This document shows, piece after piece, positions 18,178-26,546 of a stretch of DNA of 62,709 nucleotides (positions within the stretch are counted from its first letter, which is position 1; each line of letters starts with the position of its first letter). Source of the stretch: a virus; the IMG/VR virus record IMGVR_UViG_3300010412_000012, positions 1 through 62,709 of that record. The stretch is one strand, 5' to 3'. The position numbers were made by a program, and so were the translations under genes. Under the pieces are notes generated by a model, which had not been told where the DNA came from, did no database searches, and was given only the letters and a program-made list of their open reading frames with translations.

Positions 18178-20030
18178 TATTTTGCATCCCCGTATGTAGG
18201 GCCATGACCGGCCTCTGCGTCAATAGGTAAATTACGCGACCACTTCGGTTGCGTCTTCATAATGCCAAGCAAGCCTTGCTCCAACTGAGGAAGCATGGCC
18301 GTAGGGACAACATACACCAATTCGTCGTGCGCTTGAAGGGCTGGGCGCAGACCGAACTGCTGATAGGCTTCACGCATGTGTCCCATAATGATGATGCGTG
18401 CGAGGGCTTGGATCAGGTTCTCCACGAACTTGCCGCCCCACATGGTTCGGCCCTGTCCTGCGAAGTTGTATGACCAGCCCTGATACTTACTGTCTTCGAC
18501 CCACCGGAGGTTCGGGTAGTCGAGCGTCATCCCATTGGGAAGAAGAATCTGGTTGCCCTTGACGGTGGCCGGGCCGATCTGCCGGGACGCACCTTGAGCC
18601 ATCATGCCGATGGTCTCGTCACACAGCCGCCAGAGCGCCGGGATTTCGGGGTACGACATTCTATACACATCTACGTAACGCTGAACCTGTGCGTCCGTTT
18701 CTTTGACGCCCTGAGCACGCAGCGTGGCCTTCAGCTTCTTCCAGCCCATGCCGTAACCGAGGCCGAGGATGCAGGTCTTGCCGATGAAGCGTTCGTGCTG
18801 GTCGGCCTTGGTAATGGTGCGCCCCCAGACCTTCGATGCAAATGCACAGTATGGATCACCACCTGTACGGAACACGTGTAGCAAATCCTGACAGTTGGAG
18901 AGCCATGCGTTCAGTCGGGCTTCGATCTGGGACAGGTCACAGGCAAGGACGGAGTGGCCGGGCGGGGCGCACAGCGCGTAGCGTAGGTGGTACCTGTCTG
19001 TGGCGTTCTGGGGGATGCGTGGGAGGTTCTGACAGTTGATCCTCTCCATCCCCCCGTAACGGCCTGTGTGGGCCGCATAGTACCGTAGAGGGATTCTGAG
19101 GCGCTTGTAGCGCTCGCCTATGGCAAGGAACCTCTCGGCTCGGGTCTCGGCAATCGTGGATTTCACGCCCAATCGTGCAGCCATGATGGGCGCTATGAGG
19201 GGGTCATCGCCGTAGGTGTCTTCGAGTTCCTTCCAGCCTGTGTCGTTCTTGGCGAACGCCCAAGTCGCCTTGCCGGTGGTGGGGCTGATCTTGTACGGAA
19301 CTTCTACCCCCAGACTTTCCAACAGCTGTGCGAATTGTGGGTTAGACGAAAGCTGGGACTTTTTGATATGTGAGGGTAGGGCATCCATGAGCGCCTGTTT
19401 TCGCTCACGAGTCGAGTCTAACACGTGTTGCAGAATGTTGGTATCGAGGACGAACTGTGGCTCGAGGTACATACGCAGCGTGAGGTCGATAATGTCCAGT
19501 TCCTCACGCGGGAACTCGGGGAGCAGATTCCTGAATAGCCAATAGGTACCTTCCACATCCGTTTTGCAATACTCGCCATACTCCACCATTTCTTGCGTCG
19601 AGAGCGATGAACGCCTCCGGCCAGTCATCAAGTGGACAGTTCCCATCTTCGCCCACGGCGAGCCTCTGTGCTTCAGACATGAAGCGAGCGAGATACTCCT
19701 GTGGTACGGTTTTAGGAGGGCTTGAGCCATGCCAAGTGTGTCCAGCAAGCGTGCTGGCATGTGGGTCGGAAAGTAGCATGAGAAGATCAGACCATCGAAT
19801 GCAGTATTGTGACTCAACATAGCCGAGTCGCGTAGTCCAAGGCGACTGAAAAGGGCCGAGTACTCGTCCATTGTGTCGTAGCTGTACCATTGGGCGGGTT
19901 CCTCGTTGACCTTCACGCCGACCATGATGATTTCAAAGCGCGGGTCGTTTACGTAGTCCTGAGTAGACATCTTCGACAGGCTGTAATCCTTGTCGTAATA
20001 CGTCTCCCAATCAAGGGTGATGAGGTTCAT
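18177..20030 (-). CDS. polA-like: Family A DNA polymerase with 3'-5' exonuclease
   Basis: 617 aa from ATG 20030, chosen because it follows the TAG of a 24-codon peptide and puts exonuclease motif I at the start, as in relatives; a 635-residue frame extends upstream. Exo I is LDWET (D7, E9), Exo II NTAFD (75-79), Exo III YCKTD (154-158). Pol motif A CDLSQIEARL 364-373, motif B GKTCILGLGYGMGW 417-430 and motif C AHDELVYV 567-574 are all intact. It should be the replicative polymerase, copying the template primed by the primase-helicase gene further down the operon. Confidence 0.93.
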   Translation of the reverse strand: MNLITLDWETYYDKDYSLSKMSTQDYVNDPRFEIIMVGVKVNEEPAQWYSYDTMDEYSALFSRLGLRDSAMLSHNTAFDGLIFSCYFPTHMPARLLDTLGMAQALLKPYHRSISLASCLKHRGSPWAKMGTVHLMTGRRRSSLSTQEMVEYGEYCKTDVEGTYWLFRNLLPEFPREELDIIDLTLRMYLEPQFVLDTNILQHVLDSTRERKQALMDALPSHIKKSQLSSNPQFAQLLESLGVEVPYKISPTTGKATWAFAKNDTGWKELEDTYGDDPLIAPIMAARLGVKSTIAETRAERFLAIGERYKRLRIPLRYYAAHTGRYGGMERINCQNLPRIPQNATDRYHLRYALCAPPGHSVLACDLSQIEARLNAWLSNCQDLLHVFRTGGDPYCAFASKVWGRTITKADQHERFIGKTCILGLGYGMGWKKLKATLRAQGVKETDAQVQRYVDVYRMSYPEIPALWRLCDETIGMMAQGASRQIGPATVKGNQILLPNGMTLDYPNLRWVEDSKYQGWSYNFAGQGRTMWGGKFVENLIQALARIIIMGHMREAYQQFGLRPALQAHDELVYVVPTAMLPQLEQGLLGIMKTQPKWSRNLPIDAEAGHGPTYGDAK

Positions 20031-20101
20031 CCTAGCAACCATATTAGAAGCAGGAAGAACACGAGCACAATTAGTGTTGTCCATCTGCGTAGGAAGTTCA
20101 T
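20027..20101 (-). CDS. 24-residue membrane micropeptide
   Basis: ATG 20101 overlaps the previous stop as ATGA, and its TAG lies directly before the polymerase ATG (TAGGATG). The peptide is MNFLRRW followed by one hydrophobic helix (LIVLVFFLLLIWLLG), a typical one-pass membrane peptide. It may be a real micropeptide or a leader coupling translation to the polymerase. Too short for homology arguments; the overlaps on both sides are the main support. Confidence 0.4.
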   Translation of the reverse strand: MNFLRRWTTLIVLVFFLLLIWLLG

Positions 20102-20739
20102 TTGAGGTATTTGTCTATCAGCTGTTGGTAGAGTGAGGGTTTCGGGGGTGGCGCAGCGGGTGTACCTTGGATGCTGGAAGTACTTGCTGATGATAACGCC
20201 TGCCCCTGAGCCGCCGCTGCCGCCTGACCAGTGAACGTGATGGTCGGGCTTGTCACACCTGTGTGAGTCGGGTACGTGACAGTCCCGGTGTTGGTAATCC
20301 ACTGTGGAGTGTTCATCAGCTGGTTGTATTGACTGTGCTGGTACTTCTTCATCAGTTCTTCCAGCTGTTCACGGTGTATCTCGGCAGCTGACTTGGGTGC
20401 TTCTGGTCGTGGTGTTACCAAGTCGAAGTCACAGTCAGGGTTCTGGCATTGGAGAGACACCCACTCGCCGGGCTTGTTCTCCAACCCGTTGTCGGTTTCT
20501 TCGATCCACAACTGGTGTACCAAGAGCAAACCTTTCTTCTCGTCCTTGGTGAGACACTGGCGGCAGAAGATGGTCTGGTGCTGACGCTCGTAACGTGCCA
20601 GCGAGTTTAGATCACGTGCTCTGAAAGGGGTGAGGTAATGCGAGCGAAAGGCATCAGGATTGAATACGCCTTCCTGCATTTCGGGGTGGACTTTGGCAAC
20701 AAGTTCGATGACCTCTTGCCGAACTTCATCAAGTTCCAT
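20098..20739 (-). CDS. Zinc-binding protein with disordered tail, upstream of polymerase
   Basis: 213 aa, ATG 20739. The N-terminal half has CRQC (about 59-62) and CQNPDC (about 98-103), a four-cysteine zinc site. The C-terminal half is rich in Thr, Ala, Ser, Gln and Pro and ends YQQLIDKYLK, probably disordered with a docking end. First gene after a strong terminator and a sigma-70-like promoter, so it opens the replication sub-operon. A palindrome (20253-20266) lies inside its tail region. Function unknown. Confidence 0.65.
   Translation of the reverse strand: MELDEVRQEVIELVAKVHPEMQEGVFNPDAFRSHYLTPFRARDLNSLARYERQHQTIFCRQCLTKDEKKGLLLVHQLWIEETDNGLENKPGEWVSLQCQNPDCDFDLVTPRPEAPKSAAEIHREQLEELMKKYQHSQYNQLMNTPQWITNTGTVTYPTHTGVTSPTITFTGQAAAAAQGQALSSASTSSIQGTPAAPPPKPSLYQQLIDKYLK
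20253..20266. promoter_or_regulatory. Palindrome copy 1 of the TCACACA/TGTGTGA family
   Basis: TCACACCTGTGTGA; arms meet directly, one mismatch at the centre. It lies inside the coding region of the zinc-binding protein gene, so codon choice alone does not explain it. Confidence 0.6.
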
Positions 20740-20771
20740 TTCATCGCCTTAATTAGTTTGGTAGATGACCG

Positions 20772-20800
20772 AAACTATCAGATGACAAGTTGCTCGTCAA
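20772..20800 (-). promoter_or_regulatory. Sigma-70-like promoter for the replication genes
   Basis: Read leftward: TTGACG (20800-20795), 17-bp spacer, TAGTTT (20777-20772). It lies directly after the intrinsic terminator and about 33 bp upstream of the start codon of 20098-20739. The -35 is near consensus and the -10 moderate. Confidence 0.55.
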
Positions 20801-20803
20801 GAC

Positions 20804-20834
20804 AAAAAAAGGGGCCAGCCCGAAGGCCAGCCCC
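20804..20834 (-). terminator. Intrinsic terminator with UUCG loop
   Basis: On the leftward transcript GGGGCTGGCC pairs with GGCTGGCCCC (two G-U pairs) around a TTCG tetraloop, followed at once by TTTTTTT. A strong rho-independent terminator closing the 20856-30602 operon just before a new promoter. Confidence 0.85.
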
Positions 20835-20837
20835 ATG

Positions 20838-20852
20838 TCACACAGTGTGTGA
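20838..20852. promoter_or_regulatory. Palindrome copy 2
   Basis: TCACACAGTGTGTGA, perfect arms around a single base. It sits between the stop codon of 20856-21575 and the terminator hairpin, in untranslated DNA. Confidence 0.65.
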
Positions 20853-20855
20853 GTT

Positions 20856-21575
20856 TTAATGATCGGGATACAGTCTGTCGTTCTCCAAGTTGTCCATGAC
20901 TGCAATAGTTAAAAGGACTTGGTTGATTTCTTCCATGTCAGGCAGATGCTTAAACTGCTCTAAGGTTTCCTCACTCCAACCAGTAGGCATTGCAGAGCGT
21001 AACTTCTGTGCCGCCATTCGGTCGGTGTATTTCTTTTCAACCAAGGACGCGAACTCGGGCCACGCACGATACAACTGACCGGGAGTGTTCACTGAGTTGA
21101 TGGTCAGGTATTCCCCATCAGCCTTCTTGAGTCTCCCGCTACCCCACACTAACGCATGTGCGTAGCTGTCGAACCGAGACTGCCAAGCGCAAAGCTGACG
21201 GTCTCTGACAACCCACGCGAGTAACTTTGTGCGTAGTTCAGGGTCGGTGATCTGCGTGTCCTCAATCTCCACTTCGGGGTACGGGAAAGAATCGTACCGT
21301 GATCCGAAGTGAAGTTTGATTCTCGGGTTCCTCGGCAAGTACTCACGCTTCTCTGATAGCGACGGACACTTGATGGACATGCTGTTGCAATGGTTGAGCG
21401 CCTTCCTTGGCGCAATCAACTCCATTGCCTCACGTTCCTCACGTGACCATGCAAACCAGTAGTAGTCCTTGGGGTCAAGAGTGTTCGCGTGCATCGTGTG
21501 ACGATACCTTGTGAACATCTGTCGCCCTTTGTTCAGCATGAACGACCTGCCGGATTGTGACAGCCGGTTACTCAT
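20856..21575 (-). CDS. Unknown protein linked to the VWA/MoxR module
   Basis: 239 aa. The ATG overlaps the end of the VWA gene by 8 bp. Basic first 30 residues, aromatic- and charge-rich body, no membrane segment and no recognised catalytic motif. It is the last gene before the UUCG terminator, so it closes the MoxR/VWA sub-cluster and may encode a substrate or partner of that module. Function unknown. Confidence 0.65.
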   Translation of the reverse strand: MSNRLSQSGRSFMLNKGRQMFTRYRHTMHANTLDPKDYYWFAWSREEREAMELIAPRKALNHCNSMSIKCPSLSEKREYLPRNPRIKLHFGSRYDSFPYPEVEIEDTQITDPELRTKLLAWVVRDRQLCAWQSRFDSYAHALVWGSGRLKKADGEYLTINSVNTPGQLYRAWPEFASLVEKKYTDRMAAQKLRSAMPTGWSEETLEQFKHLPDMEEINQVLLTIAVMDNLENDRLYPDH

Positions 21576-22758
21576 CGTCCAGTTCTACGAAGATGGTCTC
21601 ACCAATAGGTGACTCCATCCCCTCACTGGTCGAACACCAGATGGTGTGATAGCCGGGGTCTTCGGGGAAGTCGCCATACATGTCTGTGAAGTAAACCACA
21701 CAGTCAGGACGAATCCCCTGTTCCTCAATCCACTCGAAAGGCGGCACAAAACTCGTCCCTCCTCCCCCGCCTAACGGTGGCGGGTTGTCCTTGAGTGAAT
21801 CACCGGCATACAACTCGTGAACCGAATTGATACGAGCATCGCAGCCTATCAGGGTTACGGCTTTCGGGGTGCAGTCGAGCAAGATGTTGTCGCACTCTCC
21901 GAGACCCTGTGCCATTTCCTTCTGCGACATAGAGCCTGAAGTGTCCACGACGAACACGATGTGACCAGCAGCGAAGCCGGTGTAGCTAGGCATGACGACG
22001 CCTTGTGATAACAACCGACGACGATGGGGTCGAGTCCACGTAGTAGCCTCTCGCCCTGCCACCTTCTGCATAGACTTACGCAACTTCTCAGTCCATGCGA
22101 CCTTCGGTTCAAGTACCTCATCCACGAACCGTTGCAGGTCAGCAGGTAACTTACCCTGCGCCTTGGCAGCATCAGCAGCACTTGCAATCACACGTTTCAT
22201 TTCGGCCTCGGTCACTTGAGCACTAGCGGGGATATGCTCGTCAAGCGTACCACCTGTGCCATGCCCCGGCCCATCCCCATCATCGGGATCGTCACGTAGC
22301 TTGCGGTAAACATCGTCTGCCATATCCTGCGAAGTGAACCGGGACGGATCATGCAGGACATTGGAAGGCATCTTGCCGATGTTACAGTTGTGCAGCATAT
22401 CGTTGATGATGTAGTCACCGGCTCGGTTCCATCTACCGTGGTCAAACGGTTCACCGTCGAAGCCCGTGTCCTGATACTGCTTGGCACGAGGCATGTGCAT
22501 CCAGATCGCATGACCAATCTCGTGACACATGACGAAGACACGTTCGGGTAGCGTCAGCTTCTCAAAGAAGTCAACGTCGAACCAGATGTTCTTCCCATCG
22601 GTTGCTGCGGTTTCGTTTCCCTTCATGTGCGGGGGAAACACATTGTCGAACTTGCCGACCTTGATACGCATGTGGTCAAGCATGATCGACGCGAAGAACG
22701 GTACATGCAAAAGCATCGCCGTTTTGACTTCCGTCAGTTTCGTGTTTTCTTCACTCAC
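21568..22758 (-). CDS. Metallopeptidase-like plus VWA domain protein (DUF2201/COG3864 type)
   Basis: 396 aa, GTG start at 22758 with AAGGAG upstream. The N-terminal domain has HEIGH at 79-83, a zinc-binding HExxH within VFVMCHEIGHAIWMH. A Gly/Asp-rich linker (158-171) follows. The C-terminal domain is a von Willebrand A fold with MIDAS motif DTSGS at 272-276 and a later TD in YFTDMYGD. Such proteins pair with MoxR AAA ATPases to remodel or assemble protein complexes. A MoxR gene is two genes upstream, so a phage-borne MoxR-VWA chaperone system is likely; its target is unknown. Confidence 0.85.
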   Translation of the reverse strand: MSEENTKLTEVKTAMLLHVPFFASIMLDHMRIKVGKFDNVFPPHMKGNETAATDGKNIWFDVDFFEKLTLPERVFVMCHEIGHAIWMHMPRAKQYQDTGFDGEPFDHGRWNRAGDYIINDMLHNCNIGKMPSNVLHDPSRFTSQDMADDVYRKLRDDPDDGDGPGHGTGGTLDEHIPASAQVTEAEMKRVIASAADAAKAQGKLPADLQRFVDEVLEPKVAWTEKLRKSMQKVAGREATTWTRPHRRRLLSQGVVMPSYTGFAAGHIVFVVDTSGSMSQKEMAQGLGECDNILLDCTPKAVTLIGCDARINSVHELYAGDSLKDNPPPLGGGGGTSFVPPFEWIEEQGIRPDCVVYFTDMYGDFPEDPGYHTIWCSTSEGMESPIGETIFVELDDE

Positions 22759-23344
22759 GATGATATTTCTCCTTCATTGAGTCGTATGGAACACGGACTA
22801 CGGCATTGTCCGGTAGCAGTTTATCTGCTAGACGGGCGCGAGCCTTAGCCCACGGTTCCATGTGTTCGTCAATCACCTGTCGTAATTCTGTCAGGTGTGA
22901 CTTCATCGGGTTCCAACGGGAATCGACTGCGATACGCACTACGTTCGCACCATAGGTACTCAGGTCACGTGCGTTGAACTTCTCAGTCATTACCAGCTGG
23001 GCTTCCATGTGCTTCATCAGTTCATCCCGAGCGTTCTCGTCAGGTGTCCAGATTGAACCACGTGTCTTGCCCAGATAGCCCAGCTGAAAATCCACGGTAC
23101 GCAGGATGAGTTGCAGACAGGTGTACCATCGTGAGGACTTGGAGAGCGTGTAGCCTCGACGAATTGCTGTGTCGATAGCCTTACGTTCCTTGTCACTCAG
23201 GTCGCCCATCGTCAACTCGGAATACCCACGTAGCCTGATTGGAACTTCACTGTCACTGTACTTGCCAGAGGGCTGCCTCTTGTACGTGTTCACCCATCTG
23301 TTCCATGCAGGTGTCAGCGCTTCTATTCCATGACTAGGTTTCAT
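22751..23344 (-). CDS. Unknown protein within the MoxR/VWA cluster
   Basis: 197 aa from ATG 23344; an alternative start lies three codons upstream. Helical, basic and charge-rich, with RWYTCLQLILRTVDFQLGYLG as its most hydrophobic part. No recognised domain. It overlaps the genes on both sides by about 10 bp, which argues for a fixed role with the VWA and DUF3150-like proteins. Function unknown. Confidence 0.65.
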   Translation of the reverse strand: MKPSHGIEALTPAWNRWVNTYKRQPSGKYSDSEVPIRLRGYSELTMGDLSDKERKAIDTAIRRGYTLSKSSRWYTCLQLILRTVDFQLGYLGKTRGSIWTPDENARDELMKHMEAQLVMTEKFNARDLSTYGANVVRIAVDSRWNPMKSHLTELRQVIDEHMEPWAKARARLADKLLPDNAVVRVPYDSMKEKYHRE

Positions 23345-24593
23345 CAGTCGCAAACTCCTTCATCAGATCGAAGATCACTTCCGCGTCAGCCGCCATCTGC
23401 TTGCGAAGGGCATCGTCTTTCCTAATGTCCTTCACATCGTACATAGTCAGCTTGCGCTCGACCCGGTCGCGTATGTCTTCGATCCGACCATCCTTGGTTA
23501 CATTCAGGTGTTTCAACATCGACGCCTGATCCTTCAGCTTCTCAATCATGGTGTAATGAAAGAGGGCGTCGGGGTTCGAGAGACGCTCGTAGGCGTGCTG
23601 CACAGTTTCGTACAGCCGTTGCCAAGCATCCTGCATCGCGTTCTCGAGCATCGTGCGCGTCCGTTTGTTGAGTGACTCTGCCAACTTCTGCGCTTGCTGT
23701 CCCTGAATACCATCGAAGTCCTGCCCCTTGGGGATAGGCTGGAAGTCGAAGTCCAGACCGAAGTGCTGTCGGATCACAGCAGCGTCAGGATAGTCAGCAG
23801 CGTTGTACGCGCTACCGAGTTTCCTTTGTGCTGCAACAAGATCGCTGCCGTACCCTTGAACGAACTCGTTGAGCGCCGCATCAGTCTCAGCCTTGGCGTT
23901 TGCCACCGCTGTCGTGTACTCCATGAACAGCGTATTAGGCAGCAGCCTCGGGCCTGCGCGCTTCCCGGTTTCGTTGATCCCAACTACCGACCAAGGCAAG
24001 GTCATTGCGTAGTGGGCAGTACGTGCAGCGTCAATGCACTTGTGAACCTTCTTGAGCCTTTCGTCAGCACCGGCAAGCAGGAACTTGTGAGTCTCGAAAG
24101 CAGCAGCGTCGGCACCAGCCGCAGTCGCCGCATCCTTACTCGCTTTACGATCCTTGATCTTACCGTGCCACCGAGCAGTCCGAAGTGTAACAAGTGTACC
24201 GAACTGACGAATGTCGATCTGATCCATAATGTCCTCATCCGTGAAGGTTGGAATGGGCACCGTATCGGCACCCGTTCCCTTTGAGAACATCTGTGTGGAA
24301 GGCTCTGGACTCACACACTGTGTGACATCCTCGACCTCCGGCTCAGGCTCGGGTTCGGGTTCCTCCACTTCCTCCCCCGCAGCACTAGCAATCAGTGCTT
24401 CAATGTCGTCAACAACTGGTTCGTTCACCAAGTCGTCGGCGGTGATAACGGCCTCGTCTTCCTCGGGTTCCGGGGTTGACACAGCCTCCAATGCCTCGTT
24501 GATTTGCTCGTCGGCAATCTCGTTAGGCGTTTGCTCCTCGTCTGCCAGCACGCTGTCCAGTAAGGAACTAATGTCGTCAAATGATGTTCCCAT
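23334..24593 (-). CDS. Acidic-tail helical protein of the MoxR/VWA cluster (DUF3150-like?)
   Basis: 419 aa, ATG 24593 with GAGG 8 nt upstream. The first 110 residues are acidic and Pro/Glu-rich (EEPEPEPEPEVED), probably disordered. The rest is helical with long amphipathic stretches. Its position directly after a MoxR ATPase and before a VWA protein resembles the arrangement of DUF3150 proteins in mobile elements, and the opening of the helical domain (DIRQFGTLVTLRTARW) is compatible, but the assignment is tentative. A palindrome (24311-24325) lies in the linker. Possibly the adaptor or cargo of the MoxR-VWA machine. Confidence 0.65.
   Translation of the reverse strand: MGTSFDDISSLLDSVLADEEQTPNEIADEQINEALEAVSTPEPEEDEAVITADDLVNEPVVDDIEALIASAAGEEVEEPEPEPEPEVEDVTQCVSPEPSTQMFSKGTGADTVPIPTFTDEDIMDQIDIRQFGTLVTLRTARWHGKIKDRKASKDAATAAGADAAAFETHKFLLAGADERLKKVHKCIDAARTAHYAMTLPWSVVGINETGKRAGPRLLPNTLFMEYTTAVANAKAETDAALNEFVQGYGSDLVAAQRKLGSAYNAADYPDAAVIRQHFGLDFDFQPIPKGQDFDGIQGQQAQKLAESLNKRTRTMLENAMQDAWQRLYETVQHAYERLSNPDALFHYTMIEKLKDQASMLKHLNVTKDGRIEDIRDRVERKLTMYDVKDIRKDDALRKQMAADAEVIFDLMKEFATDET
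24311..24325. promoter_or_regulatory. Palindrome copy 3
   Basis: TCACACACTGTGTGA, perfect 7-nt arms around one base. It lies in the coding region for the linker of gene 23334-24593. Confidence 0.6.
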
Positions 24594-24594
24594 C

Positions 24595-25674
24595 TTACAT
24601 ACCTCGCTTCGGGTCGATCAGGTTCGCCGCTACCAAAAGGTCTTGATTCTGGCGCAACCAACCGGCGAACTTCTTTGATTGCACAAGTGATGGGCCGGTC
24701 TTACGCATGGCCGCTTTGATTCCCGACACCTGAAACTCACGTGGCATACGCTTCAGGTAATCGAACGCAGGCTCAGCAGTATCTCCGTCCACACGATGAG
24801 CAATCATCTGCGTGGCAGCATACTGTGCGTCAGGCCGATCTTTGTCAGGCAGTTTGCACTTCATCGGATTGTTCACAATGTCCATGAAGTCAGGCAGCTG
24901 CTCCACTACCCGCATGAACGATACGAACTGTGCCGTAGTACCTTCACCGATTGCACCCGCGCAGAGTTCGATGAACTGGGACTCATCGAAGTAGTCTCCA
25001 ATCAGGTGTGACACCTTGCAGAACGAGCGTGGCGTGCAGAACGGCCCCGGCTTCTCAGGCACCTTGTCCTGAAAGATCAGTCCCGGCTGGCTCTTGGCGA
25101 ACGCAATCGCAGCCCAATGGATGTTGCCCTCTTGCTCCGCCCATTCGACCCACGAGTCCAAGTGCGGCTCGACCTTGAGTTCGATACGCCTGTTCTCAAT
25201 GAACGCCAGTGAGCGTTGGACACCAGACCGATCCGATTCCCGGTTCGATGCAGCTACCACCATGTACTCAATCGGTAGCTTCGAGTCACCGACCTGTCCT
25301 GCGTTGAGCAGTTCGGCAGATGGTTTCTGTACATCGTGACCAGACTGACGGTACTCATCCAAGAAGATGAATCCCGCCGCAGCATCACCCTCCCTTGGCA
25401 TCCACGGTGCCTTGGTGAACCACATTTCACGTGCTTCAAGGTCAGGACACCCATAGCCTCTTACGTCAGGTGCTTCAACGGTAGACAGGAAGAACTTCTT
25501 AACTGTGAAGTCGTCCAGACTCCATTGCTTCTGGATCATGCGTCCTGCTTGCTCGACGCACATGGACTTGCCAAGGCCCGGCCCGGATACCAACTCGACA
25601 GAGAACCTTTCACCTGTCTCAACTTGACGCTTCCACAGTTGGCTCAGCGTCGGGATTACTTGATTCAAAAACAT
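24595..25674 (-). CDS. MoxR-type AAA+ ATPase
   Basis: 359 aa, ATG 25674 with AGAGG 8 nt upstream. Walker A GPGLGKS at 31-37 and Walker B FIFLDE at 102-107. VVAASNRESD provides the sensor-1 asparagine. The compact N terminus, with no extra domain, is typical of MoxR/RavA-like ATPases. Together with the VWA protein it should form an ATP-driven chaperone or metal-insertion complex. In a phage this might remodel replication complexes or a host target; no evidence picks one. Confidence 0.85.
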   Translation of the reverse strand: MFLNQVIPTLSQLWKRQVETGERFSVELVSGPGLGKSMCVEQAGRMIQKQWSLDDFTVKKFFLSTVEAPDVRGYGCPDLEAREMWFTKAPWMPREGDAAAGFIFLDEYRQSGHDVQKPSAELLNAGQVGDSKLPIEYMVVAASNRESDRSGVQRSLAFIENRRIELKVEPHLDSWVEWAEQEGNIHWAAIAFAKSQPGLIFQDKVPEKPGPFCTPRSFCKVSHLIGDYFDESQFIELCAGAIGEGTTAQFVSFMRVVEQLPDFMDIVNNPMKCKLPDKDRPDAQYAATQMIAHRVDGDTAEPAFDYLKRMPREFQVSGIKAAMRKTGPSLVQSKKFAGWLRQNQDLLVAANLIDPKRGM

Positions 25675-25677
25675 GAT

Positions 25678-26190
25678 TCATACCTCTATGTGTCGTACTT
25701 GAAAGAAAGGCACGCCCGAAGTACGTGCTATGATGTTAGCCATTGGTGTTGCCGTAAGTGTTGGCCGGTCACTGTACGGTAGTGCATAAATCATTCCGGT
25801 GAATTCGCGCACCATACGAATCCACGCAGCTGTCGTGAGACACTCATCGTCCGTGTCATACCGATCACGTAAGACGATACAGATTTGCTCCTCGTCACTC
25901 GTCTTGTAACAGAATGGTAGATAGCCTTCGGGGTGACTGGCCTCGGCTTTCAGTTTGTTCCACTCTGGTAGGGTGCAGGGGTCAGCAAAGCAGAACTCCT
26001 GCGCTTCGTGTTGCTCTCGGGTCATGTCAGGAAACAAAAGCATCGTGTTCTCCATCATGTGTTTGAGACCATCGAGTTGCCAGTAGACATCACGCAGAAT
26101 GTTCTCCATGGCTTTCTTGGAATAGTGGCTCCAATTTTTGCCAATCCTGCTCTGCATTCTGTGTACCTTGTCGATGTAGTCAGGGAACAC
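25678..26190 (-). CDS. Unknown accessory protein
   Basis: 170 aa, GTG start at 26190 overlapping the upstream gene's end. Helical N terminus, then an acidic Cys-containing middle (FCFADPC, PFCYKTSDEEQICIV). No family recognised. It lies three bases upstream of the MoxR gene and is probably co-translated with it. Confidence 0.55.
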   Translation of the reverse strand: MFPDYIDKVHRMQSRIGKNWSHYSKKAMENILRDVYWQLDGLKHMMENTMLLFPDMTREQHEAQEFCFADPCTLPEWNKLKAEASHPEGYLPFCYKTSDEEQICIVLRDRYDTDDECLTTAAWIRMVREFTGMIYALPYSDRPTLTATPMANIIARTSGVPFFQVRHIEV

Positions 26191-26332
26191 GGCGTTTTAT
26201 TTCAGCGAGTACGTCACGCATTGATTCATATTCAACCTTGCCCCAATGCTCGTTCTCGCCCCTCTCACACATTTCCAGATCACCGTCTAGCAACTCAAAC
26301 AGTTCCTCTGTTGGTAACTTGCTAAGAGACAC
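26180..26332 (-). CDS. Small acidic protein (50 aa)
   Basis: GTG 26332 is preceded by GGGAGG; the open frame continues upstream to 26383 without a better start. The product has LSKLPTEELFELLDGDLEMC and a basic end (AEIKRRVP). It overlaps both neighbours by about 11 bp. No domain recognised; the overlaps and ribosome-binding site support a real gene. Confidence 0.5.
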   Translation of the reverse strand: MSLSKLPTEELFELLDGDLEMCERGENEHWGKVEYESMRDVLAEIKRRVP

Positions 26333-26546
26333 GATGTGGTTTCCTCCCTTTGCTGCTACGTCCCGATGCGCCACGCTTCTCATGCTTGCGGCGTGCGGGG
26401 GCGCTGATAACGGCTTGCCTCTTTGCCAGTTCAGCCCTACGCATCTTACGGTTAGGCGCGACGGGCAAGTGTGCCTCGCTCATCGCATGTGACGACCCCA
26501 AGAAGAAGTCGGTGAATGTCTTTACTGCGCTACGGAATCGAGCCAT
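26322..26546 (-). CDS. Small very basic protein with PNRKMRRA motif
   Basis: 74 aa from ATG 26546, overlapping the previous stop (TAATG) with GGGAG upstream. It contains PNRKMRRAELAKRQ, a short motif found in many phage and bacterial small proteins of unknown role, and ends in a Lys/Arg/Ser-rich tail. Probably binds nucleic acid or a host complex (inference). Confidence 0.6.
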   Translation of the reverse strand: MARFRSAVKTFTDFFLGSSHAMSEAHLPVAPNRKMRRAELAKRQAVISAPARRKHEKRGASGRSSKGRKPHRVS

